A stretch of 5,016 nucleotides of DNA from Clostridia bacterium (GCA_018056585.1 JAGPFK010000142.1:1-5016), one strand, 5' to 3'. Shown: positions 1-4,902, numbered from the stretch's first letter. Numbers and translations are program-made. Notes: generated by a model from the sequence alone, not told the origin.

Positions 1-1
1 T

Positions 2-379
2 AAAGTTTTGTTGCTGATGAATGATAAGCACGAATGGGTATTCCCAAAAGGTGTGATCCGAAGCGGCGAGTTTCCGGATGAAGTCGCGCTCAGACGCGTC
101 CAGTTTGAAGCGGGTGTTAAGGCGCGAATTATCTCTTCTGCCGGCCGGACCAATTATGAGTTTTATTCCATTTCGCGTCAAAGACCGGTCTGCAATAAGA
201 TTATTTGGTATATCATGCAGGCAGAAGATGAAAATGTTGTGCCCAATGAAGCGCTTGGCTTCAAGGACGGCGGCTTTTATCCGGTAGAGCAAGCCATAGA
301 GATGGTGACATACAGCCAGGATAAATCACTTCTGATGCTTTCTTATCAGAAGTACAAGGAGCTGGTCCCATCGACCTGA
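2..379 (+). CDS. Nudix-fold protein, 5' end cut by window edge, degenerate catalytic box
   Basis: The frame is open to the left edge, and the first visible residues (KVLLLMNDKHEWVFPKG) are an internal Nudix strand, so the true start lies upstream of the window. Numbering from the TTG at 8, a Nudix-box-like segment spans residues 15-37: G15, E21, R29, E34 and G36 fit the consensus GX5EX7REUXEEXGU. The Glu expected after R29 is Arg30, and the first Glu of the EE pair is Phe33. Nudix enzymes hydrolyse nucleoside diphosphates linked to another moiety using metal held by these glutamates, so this member may be inactive or regulatory; that is inference. The rest of the domain (NYEFYS, the IIWYIM strand, the C-terminal helix) looks intact, which argues against simple decay. 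Its TGA overlaps a possible CTG start of the next gene, and a Shine-Dalgarno sequence for that gene lies inside its 3' end, so the two are probably translationally coupled. The substrate cannot be told. Confidence 0.8.
   Translation, partial: KVLLLMNDKHEWVFPKGVIRSGEFPDEVALRRVQFEAGVKARIISSAGRTNYEFYSISRQRPVCNKIIWYIMQAEDENVVPNEALGFKDGGFYPVEQAIEMVTYSQDKSLLMLSYQKYKELVPST
328..353 (+). promoter_or_regulatory. Perfect 9-bp inverted repeat just upstream of the yigZ ribosome binding site
   Basis: ACTTCTGAT (328-336) and ATCAGAAGT (345-353) are exact reverse complements separated by an 8-nt loop. The repeat lies in the last codons of the Nudix gene and ends 2 nt before AAGGAG (356-361). No T-tract follows, so it is not an intrinsic terminator. 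It could be an mRNA hairpin that tunes coupling between the two genes, or chance within coding sequence. Confidence 0.35.
356..361 (+). promoter_or_regulatory. Ribosome binding site for yigZ, pointing to a non-ATG start
   Basis: AAGGAG sits 8 nt before an in-frame ATC (370) and 14 nt before an in-frame CTG (376), the latter overlapping the Nudix stop as CTGA. No in-frame ATG, GTG or TTG exists between the upstream in-frame stop (TAA at 322-324) and ATG 475. The site therefore supports initiation far upstream of the first ATG. Confidence 0.5.
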
Positions 380-1032
380 GACAAAAGTACCGTACCGTTG
401 CGAGGCCGGCTCGAATAGAAACAGAGGAGAAAAAGTCGCGTTTTATTGCTTCCTGCAAACCGGTTGGTGATGAAATGGAGGCAAAGGCTTTTCTTGAGGA
501 GGAACGGCGTTTGAATCCGGGTGCCTCGCATTATGTTTATGCCTGGATCATCAGCAGCCCTTACGTCTTTCAGAAATATTCAGATGACGGGGAACCTCAG
601 GGAACGGCCGGCCTTCCGGTCCTTGATGCTTTGCGGCAGCGCCAAATTGAGCAGGCAGCCATCGTTGTGACTCGATATTTTGGCGGTATTCTTCTAGGCA
701 CAGGAGGGTTGAGCCGCGCTTATGGCCGTGCAGCTGCTTTGGCAATTGAGGCAGCCGGGCCGATCGACTGCCTGTTGTATCGTCGTTTTCTGGTAACCAT
801 CGGCTATTCCGATTTAGATGCATTCCGGAAGGCCTGCAGAAAGGAAAATTGGTGGGTCGATTCACCCTTGTTTGGCATAGATGTTGAGGTTCCCGTTGCT
901 GTTTTGACTGATCAGACAGAACGATTCCAGCGCTTGTGCGCTGACCTGACAGGAGGTGCCGCATTGATTCAGTCGGGCGAGCTGGTTTATTTGCCTTTGC
1001 CGCCGCCGGACCCTCCCCCTGACGCTCTTTAA
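370..1032 (+). CDS. yigZ: YigZ/IMPACT family protein (UPF0029 plus DUF1949)
   Basis: The N-terminal UPF0029 domain is unmistakable. Numbered from the first ATG (475), it shows YSDDGEPQGTAG (residues 35-46) and IVVTRYFGGILLGTGGLSRAYGRAA (63-87), the family's core signature. A smaller C-terminal DUF1949-like region follows. Relatives include eukaryotic IMPACT, a regulator of the kinase GCN2; the bacterial role is unsettled, though a link to translation is suspected. The start is the odd point. The conserved family N-terminus (EKKSRFIASCKPV, 427-465) lies upstream of ATG 475 in the same open frame, so that ATG would amputate the domain. I place the start at ATC 370, 8 nt after AAGGAG, giving about 220 residues, near the family's usual 200-220; CTG 376 is the alternative. 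Either start lies inside the end of the Nudix gene. The protein ends in a proline-rich tail, PPPDPPPDAL, not part of the usual domain. Family assignment is secure, the start is not. Confidence 0.9.
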   Translation: MDLRQKYRTVARPARIETEEKKSRFIASCKPVGDEMEAKAFLEEERRLNPGASHYVYAWIISSPYVFQKYSDDGEPQGTAGLPVLDALRQRQIEQAAIVVTRYFGGILLGTGGLSRAYGRAAALAIEAAGPIDCLLYRRFLVTIGYSDLDAFRKACRKENWWVDSPLFGIDVEVPVAVLTDQTERFQRLCADLTGGAALIQSGELVYLPLPPPDPPPDAL

Positions 1033-1070
1033 CAAAAGTCAGCTGTTTTATGAGATGAGCGGCATAACCG

Positions 1071-1078
1071 AGGGGAGG
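1071..1078 (+). promoter_or_regulatory. Ribosome binding site of yebC
   Basis: AGGGGAGG ends 7 nt before ATG 1086. This fixes the yebC start, which also opens with the family's conserved N-terminal residues. Confidence 0.75.
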
Positions 1079-1085
1079 TTTATCT

Positions 1086-1811
1086 ATGTCAGGGCATTCA
1101 AAATGGAATAATATTAAACGAAAAAAAGGGGCGGCTGACGCGCAAAAAGGCGCTCTGTTTTCAAAAATAGGCCGTGAGATCCAGGTGGCGGTTAAAAGCG
1201 GCGGTCCGGACCCTGAAACCAATTCGCGACTGAAAGATGCGATCGCTAAAGCGAAGGCTGCGAATATGCCAAACGACAACATTCAGCGCAGCATCAACAA
1301 GGCAGCTGGGACCGACGGAACGAATAACTACGAGGAGATCGTTTACGAAGGGTATGGCCCGGGCGGCGTGGCGATCATGGTTCGGACTCTTTCAGATAAT
1401 CGAAACCGCACAGCAGGAGATTTGCGTCATATTTTTGATAAGTACGGAGGGAATCTGGGGACAACCGGCTGTGTTAGTTTTTTATTCCAGGAAAAAGGCG
1501 TGCTGATCATTGACCGGACAGGGGCGCCCGATGAAGAAACAATGATGTTGATTGCTTTGGAAGCCGGAGCGGAGGATTTTGCAGTTGAAGACGAAGCTTA
1601 CGAAATCACGACGGATCCCGGACAGTATGAAACCGCTCGCAAAACACTGGAGGCCGAGGGCTTTACTATGCTGGACGCCTCACTCGGCCCGGTTCCTATT
1701 ACATGGACAACACTTGACGATCCGGATCTGGCGCAAAAGATGGAGAAGCTGATTGATCGCCTGGAAGAACATGATGATGTGCAGGAAGTTTATCATAACT
1801 GGGAACGATAA
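1086..1811 (+). CDS. yebC: YebC/TACO1 family translation factor
   Basis: This is a full-length YebC-family protein of 241 residues, the usual size. It opens with the hallmark MSGHSKWNNIKRKKGAADAQKG, continues with FSKIGREIQVAVKSGGPDPETNSRL (25-49) and the conserved MPNDNIQRSINKA (61-73), and then YEGYGPGGVAIMV (87-99) and DNRNRTAGDLRHIFDKYGGNLG (104-125). The C-terminus contains the typical LIDRLEEHDDVQEVYHN segment (222-238). The family was long annotated as transcriptional regulators (PmpR). More recent work on bacterial YebC and mitochondrial TACO1 assigns it to the ribosome, where it relieves stalling on consecutive prolines. It acts in the cytoplasm. It starts 53 nt after yigZ, with no terminator visible between them, so co-transcription is likely. 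The yigZ product ends in two PPP runs, a possible target of YebC. Nothing in the sequence looks damaged. Confidence 0.97.
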   Translation: MSGHSKWNNIKRKKGAADAQKGALFSKIGREIQVAVKSGGPDPETNSRLKDAIAKAKAANMPNDNIQRSINKAAGTDGTNNYEEIVYEGYGPGGVAIMVRTLSDNRNRTAGDLRHIFDKYGGNLGTTGCVSFLFQEKGVLIIDRTGAPDEETMMLIALEAGAEDFAVEDEAYEITTDPGQYETARKTLEAEGFTMLDASLGPVPITWTTLDDPDLAQKMEKLIDRLEEHDDVQEVYHNWER

Positions 1812-1816
1812 CATTT

Positions 1817-1824
1817 AAAGGAGG
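1817..1824 (+). promoter_or_regulatory. Strong Shine-Dalgarno without a standard start codon behind it
   Basis: AAAGGAGG follows the yebC stop by 5 nt. At the ideal distance (8 nt) the in-frame codon is ACG at 1833; ATA 1827 and ATT 1839 flank it. The first in-frame ATG, at 1890, is 65 nt away and has no ribosome binding site of its own. This site suggests the next gene starts, or once started, at 1833. Confidence 0.55.
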
Positions 1825-1889
1825 AAATAAAGACGGCCATTCGCTTTAACAAGCATCACAAACAGGCCGAAGCAGCGGCATCTGATCGC

Positions 1890-2915
1890 ATGCGTGAGCA
1901 TACTGAGCAAGAGGCAGACGGAAAGATCAAGAGATTTTCAAAATCTGATCACAATGGTTCATTCGGACCCTTCGGACGGCTGGCAGACGTTGTCAAAGCG
2001 ACGGGCACATCGGAGAAAACAGAAGATGAGATGCGCGCTGCTCTAAAGGAAATTGCTGTTATTGCTTTCATCGGCCCCAGCGGCACTGGGAAAAGCACAC
2101 ATGCGATCCGCATTGCCAGCCAATACCAAATCGAATATATTATCGATGACGGCCTTCTCATCCATGGCAGCCGGATTGTCGCTGGTGCCTCTGCAAAAAA
2201 AGCCCCTTCCAGGCTGGAATCCGTCCGGCAGGCTTTGTTTGCCGATGAAACACGAGCGGTTGTGATGCGCCGCGCTCTTTTTACCCACAGGCCGCCTACC
2301 TTAATGATTCTGGGAACATCAGACGGCATGCTCGAGAAAATATGCCAGAATCTTTGGCTGAACCAGCCATCCATGCTGATCCGCATCGAGGATGTCAGCA
2401 GTGAAGAAGAAATGCGTCGGGCGATGGAAGTCCGCCAATCGCAAGGGAAACACACCATCCCGGTCCCCAGCATGGAAATCAAACATGAGTTTTCCGGAAC
2501 CTTTGCTGATCCCTTCGCAAGGCTGCGCCGTCGCCGCGACCGAAGTTCGGCTGCTCAGGACATGAACCGAACCGTTGTCCGACCGACTTTTTCTGCGTTG
2601 GGAAGCTATTCCATGTCCGATGAAGCAATGCGTATGATGATTGAGATCATCCTGCGCCAGGTCAAAGGCGTTGCTGGTCTGGCGGCGTTTTCCGTACGCA
2701 ACGAAGTTTACGGTGTTGTTCTGGAATTGGATTTGTCGCTGTACTATGGGTTCAATGCGCCACAGGTCCTGAACGAAGTACAGGAACGTGTGAGCCGTGA
2801 GATCGAAGTTTATACGTCTATTAATGTGATGGCCGTCAATGTCAGGGCCCGCCGTGTTGTTTACAGGCAGCCGGCCGGCCAACAAAGCGAGCAGTCAGGC
2901 AGGAGACCTTCATGA
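1890..2915 (+). CDS. P-loop ATPase fused to a C-terminal Asp23/Gls24-like domain
   Basis: The N-terminal half is a P-loop NTPase: a Walker A motif GPSGTGKST at residues 62-70 after a hydrophobic strand (AVIAFI), then YIIDDGLLIHGSRIVAGASAKK (83-104) and a hydrophobic strand TLMILGTSDGM (137-147) that may be Walker B-like. A basic stretch (RLRRRRDR, 211-218) links it to residues 236-325, which resemble Asp23/Gls24: LGSYSMSDEAMRMMIEIIL, VKGVAGLAAFSV, LELDLSLYYGFNAPQVLNEVQERVSREIE and VNVMAVNVRARRV-like strands. Asp23/Gls24 proteins are linked to cell-envelope stress in Firmicutes. What the ATPase acts on is unknown; kinase or nucleotide-switch roles are both possible. Only ATG 1890 offers a standard start, but it lacks a ribosome binding site. 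The frame is open back to the yebC stop, and a start at ACG 1833 would add 19 residues. Its end overlaps the next gene as ATGA, implying coupled translation. Confidence 0.85.
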   Translation: MREHTEQEADGKIKRFSKSDHNGSFGPFGRLADVVKATGTSEKTEDEMRAALKEIAVIAFIGPSGTGKSTHAIRIASQYQIEYIIDDGLLIHGSRIVAGASAKKAPSRLESVRQALFADETRAVVMRRALFTHRPPTLMILGTSDGMLEKICQNLWLNQPSMLIRIEDVSSEEEMRRAMEVRQSQGKHTIPVPSMEIKHEFSGTFADPFARLRRRRDRSSAAQDMNRTVVRPTFSALGSYSMSDEAMRMMIEIILRQVKGVAGLAAFSVRNEVYGVVLELDLSLYYGFNAPQVLNEVQERVSREIEVYTSINVMAVNVRARRVVYRQPAGQQSEQSGRRPS

Positions 2916-3652
2916 AGGAAAAAATTTATACGATACCGGTCAATGACGCTTTTTCGTCCAATGAGCGTTGCCCGCTATGCGATCTGGAACACAATTTAAA
3001 TGATCAACTTCTTGATTATTATCTGGGCCCGTCTCTGATGGAACCGGATGTGCGCCAGACAACCAACGAAAAGGGATTTTGCCGTGACCATTTGCTCATG
3101 CTTTATAACAAAGAGAGCAACCGCTTGGGGCTGGGTCTGATGTTGCATACGCATCTCTCAGATCTGATTAAAGATCTTTCGCCGGAAATGAAAAAGAGCA
3201 TCCCGAAAGAGAGCGTACTGGGCAAAGGTAAAAAAAATTACAAGCAGGCGCTTCACAAAACAGCGGACCTGATAGAGGAAAAAGTAAAAAGCTGCGTGAT
3301 TTGCGAGCGCATGGAAGCAACGATGGATCGTTACTTGGATGTGATCTTTTATGAATACGTGAATGATCCCGCCTTCAAGGCTAAATTTGAAGCTGTGCAG
3401 GGATTCTGCCTGCCTCATCTGGCTTTGTTGCTGCGGGGTGCTGCGAAGTATCTGAACTCGAACCAGGCCTCTGCCTTTGTCTCAGACCTGACACGAATTC
3501 AAGGCCGTTTTTTGGAGACTCTGCGTGACGATGTCGAGTGGTTTACGTTAAAATATGACCATAAAAATCGCGATAAAAGCTGGAAAAACAGCAAGGATGC
3601 ATTGCCGCGCAGCATTCGCGTGCTCAGCGGCACTGTTTTCAAGGACGAGTGA
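2912..3652 (+). CDS. DUF6062-like protein with duplicated CxxC/CxxH putative metal sites
   Basis: This 246-residue soluble protein has two matching cysteine/histidine modules. The first is C20-x2-C23 (CPLC) with C57-x2-H60 (GFCRDHL); the second is C128-x2-C131 (CVIC) with C166-x2-H169 (GFCLPHL). The gap between half-sites is 33 and 34 residues, so the protein looks like an internal duplication, each unit probably binding one zinc or iron ion (inference). I recognise it as similar to the uncharacterised DUF6062 family of Clostridia, sometimes mislabelled as an ABC transporter substrate-binding protein. I see no signal peptide or membrane segment that would support that label. The start is well defined: AGGAGA at 2901-2906 lies 5 nt before the ATG, which overlaps the stop of the ATPase-Asp23 gene. 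The pairing suggests a shared function with that gene, but none is known to me. The C-terminus is basic and lysine-rich (KNRDKSWKNSK). Confidence 0.75.
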   Translation: MKEKIYTIPVNDAFSSNERCPLCDLEHNLNDQLLDYYLGPSLMEPDVRQTTNEKGFCRDHLLMLYNKESNRLGLGLMLHTHLSDLIKDLSPEMKKSIPKESVLGKGKKNYKQALHKTADLIEEKVKSCVICERMEATMDRYLDVIFYEYVNDPAFKAKFEAVQGFCLPHLALLLRGAAKYLNSNQASAFVSDLTRIQGRFLETLRDDVEWFTLKYDHKNRDKSWKNSKDALPRSIRVLSGTVFKDE

Positions 3653-3869
3653 CGGACCGATCTGAAGTCTTAGGGGAAAAGAAGAAACGAAGGATCAGGC
3701 ATAAACATGACAGGAAGAAGCCGAATATGCTCATGGCGCTTTAAACCAGGTTGCTCGAAAGCAATAAGGCGGCATCCTTTTATCACATAAAGGAGGCCGT
3801 TTGTAATATGATTTCAGCCGGCGCATTTCAGTCTTTGGCTGTTCCTTTGAAAAACGCGAGGAATGAGCA
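3653..3869 (+). other. Intergenic stretch after the DUF6062-like gene
   Basis: I find no convincing gene here. The left part (3653-3767) is purine-rich and featureless apart from a 27-codon ORF at 3707-3790 with a poor ribosome binding site. A terminator-like hairpin follows at 3768-3803. After it, GAGGA at 3858-3862 stands 7 nt before ATG 3870 and probably served the now-decayed sialidase gene. Confidence 0.5.
3768..3803 (+). terminator. Probable (partly decayed) intrinsic terminator closing the left gene cluster
   Basis: Bases 3770-3783 pair with 3787-3799 around a CAC loop: CGGC, one A/G mismatch, TCCTTT, a bulged T, then AT, against ATAAAGGAGGCCG. This gives about 12 base pairs with one mismatch and one bulge. 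An A-rich stretch precedes it, but only TTTG follows, so the U-tract is weak and the terminator may be worn or inefficient. The AAAGGAGG inside the right arm looks like a ribosome binding site but is better explained as part of the stem. Confidence 0.55.
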
Positions 3870-4324
3870 ATGCAGATCATCAGGAAACGGGTCATGGAGC
3901 GATGGAGCCAGGGATCTTATCGAGCATTTTCCCCGGGAATCGTCGCAGCCGCAAAAGGGACAATTCTTTGTTACGACGAAGCCAGAATGGATGATCAGAA
4001 CGATCGTGCGAAAATCGGCAAGATGGTTCAGCGCCGTGCTGATGGCGGAAAATCATTAGCACTTTATCAGATCAGCAAAGATGACCGGGGCATTTTTCGG
4101 GTTCACTCTGGACTATGACTGGCATGTTATGGCCTTGTTCTTGAACATGGATGCCTGGCGGTTTCGGCCTGGCAGGAAAAAGGTCAAGTGCTCGATGGGG
4201 AACGTTTGCCAGATCCAATGTATTTCGGCAGTCTGACCCTTCAGCGCAGCGGCCATAACTGCCGGGCAGGGGAAGATGAATTTTTAGTGGGTATAACGGG
4301 CGGCAATGCTGACATCACCTGGCG

Positions 4325-4352
4325 TTCAGACAAATGCATATGTCTTTATAAG
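4325..4352 (+). promoter_or_regulatory. Weak candidate sigma-A promoter for the yedF-like gene
   Basis: TTCAGA (4325-4330, four of six matches to TTGACA) and TATAAG (4347-4352, five of six to TATAAT) are 16 nt apart. They lie upstream of the yedF-like gene in an AT-rich patch, after the sialidase remnant. The match could easily be chance. Confidence 0.25.
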
Positions 4353-4372
4353 CAGGCGATAGCTTATATAGA
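4343..4372 (+). promoter_or_regulatory. Imperfect inverted repeat upstream of the yedF-like gene
   Basis: TCT-T-TATAAGC (4343-4353) pairs with GCTTATA-T-AGA (4362-4372) across an 8-nt loop: ten base pairs with one T/T mismatch. It is AT-rich and lacks a T-tract, so it is not a good terminator. It overlaps the candidate -10 element and could be an operator, a 5' leader hairpin, or chance. Confidence 0.3.
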
Positions 4373-4400
4373 GATCGTTTAGAAAGCGGTGGATGTGGAT

Positions 4401-4406
4401 AGGAGG
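4401..4406 (+). promoter_or_regulatory. Ribosome binding site deciding the yedF-like start
   Basis: AGGAGG lies 6 nt before ATG 4413, which reads only three codons before TAA, and 10 nt before GTG 4417, which is in frame with the long ORF. The longer ATG start at 4393 lies upstream of this site and cannot use it. Confidence 0.6.
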
Positions 4407-4416
4407 TGAGAGATGC

Positions 4417-4878
4417 GTGCATAAACGACCTGAGAGCAAAGCTTCAATGCAGACTGTACCGCAGCTCGAGCAGCAGAAACAATCTTTGGACTTTATTTTG
4501 CCGGATCCGATGATGGAATGGTCAGATTCAGATTCAGGCGGTGTTGCCGTCGTCTTACGCTCCAGACGGCTGGGAGATGAGACCATACCAGAAGCGCTTG
4601 GAGAATCGCTGATGGCGACATTTATCCGGACAATGGCCGGAAGCCCTGCTGTTCCGGCTTCATTGCTGTTGTATGGCAGTGCTGTTTGCCTTGCTGCTTC
4701 AGACAGCCCCTATCTGGAAGCACTGAGCCGCATGCAGGCACATGGTTGTGAGATTCTTTGCTGCCAAATCAGTTTTTCAGCCCTGACTGAAGAAGAAAAA
4801 CCGGCTGTTGGCCAATTGGCTGACTGGGTTGACCTGACGGATCGCATGCAAAAATCAAAACAGGTTCTTTGGCCCTAA
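4417..4878 (+). CDS. YedF-like protein, DsrE-fold domain only
   Basis: From GTG 4417 the product is 153 residues. Residues 43-150 match the C-terminal domain of YedF, a selenium-metabolism-associated protein of Clostridia: VAVVLRSRRLGDETIPEALGESLMATFIRTM, then LLLYGSAVCLAASDSPYLEALSRMQAHGCEILCC, then AVGQLADWVDLTDRM. Normal YedF is about 200 residues with an N-terminal TusA-like domain; here the first 40 residues are a Gln/Ser/Asp-rich linker and no TusA-like piece is visible upstream in any frame. The family's CGTC-like cysteine motif after EIL reads CQIS (116-119), losing the second cysteine, and the NSGV turn is GSAV. Redox or sulfur-transfer chemistry may therefore be lost. The start is a compromise: ATG 4393 precedes the ribosome binding site, and ATG 4413 is out of frame. 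It follows the sialidase remnant and ends 24-27 nt before an isomerase-like gene. Confidence 0.65.
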   Translation: MHKRPESKASMQTVPQLEQQKQSLDFILPDPMMEWSDSDSGGVAVVLRSRRLGDETIPEALGESLMATFIRTMAGSPAVPASLLLYGSAVCLAASDSPYLEALSRMQAHGCEILCCQISFSALTEEEKPAVGQLADWVDLTDRMQKSKQVLWP

Positions 4879-4902
4879 TACCCTTTTAAAAACAGCGAGG
4901 TG

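Larger units (their letters stand above)
3870..4382 (+). pseudogene. Decayed sialidase (BNR/Asp-box, GH33-like) remnant
   Basis: From ATG 3870, with GAGGA 7 nt upstream, the frame reads like the N-terminus of a cytoplasmic sialidase. It has a corrupted arginine/FRIP region (SYRAFSPGIV), then AAAKGTILCYDEARMDD, then a damaged Asp-box (RRADGGKSL in place of the family's RSTDGGKTF-type sequence). The frame stops at 4118. A second sialidase-like piece, DYDWHVMA, is in another frame at 4111-4134. The original frame then resumes at about 4134 with LVLEHGCLAVSAWQEKG and SLTLQRSGHNCRAGED, matching the family's GI-L-NGRL-VPVW and SLTLSRDGGHTW-AGE regions. Intact members run about 350-400 residues; here roughly 50 residues are missing before the DYDW piece, the GPGHG motif is gone, and nothing recognisable follows about 4290. 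Sialidases release terminal sialic acid from glycans. The family call rests on recalled motifs only. It could instead be a related BNR-repeat hydrolase. Confidence 0.65.

Noticed and set aside
551..1282. 243-codon open frame on the minus strand across yigZ and yebC
   Set aside because: It is antisense to two clearly conserved genes, spans their junction, and its translation shows no recognisable domain. It is a shadow of the coding strand.
2871..2880. CCGGCCGGCC palindrome near the end of the ATPase-Asp23 gene
   Set aside because: Short GC palindrome within coding sequence encoding Pro-Ala-Gly, with no partner or nearby regulatory feature.
1949..2885. Long minus-strand open frames (1949-2482 and 2319-2885) opposite the ATPase-Asp23 gene
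   Set aside because: The plus-strand product has a Walker A motif and an Asp23-like domain, while the antisense products show no family features.
3619..3640. GTGC...GCAC followed by a short T-run at the end of the DUF6062-like gene
   Set aside because: The stem is only 4 bp and lies within coding sequence; the hairpin at 3768-3803 is a better terminator.
3707..3790. 27-codon ORF with ATG at 3707
   Set aside because: Only a weak AGGA 12 nt upstream, no recognisable sequence, and it runs into the terminator-like hairpin.
3751..4059. 102-codon plus-strand ORF starting at TTG 3751 (or ATG 3808)
   Set aside because: Its translation has no recognisable features, and the overlapping frame starting at 3870 carries sialidase motifs. 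The ribosome binding site before ATG 3808 is part of a terminator-like stem.
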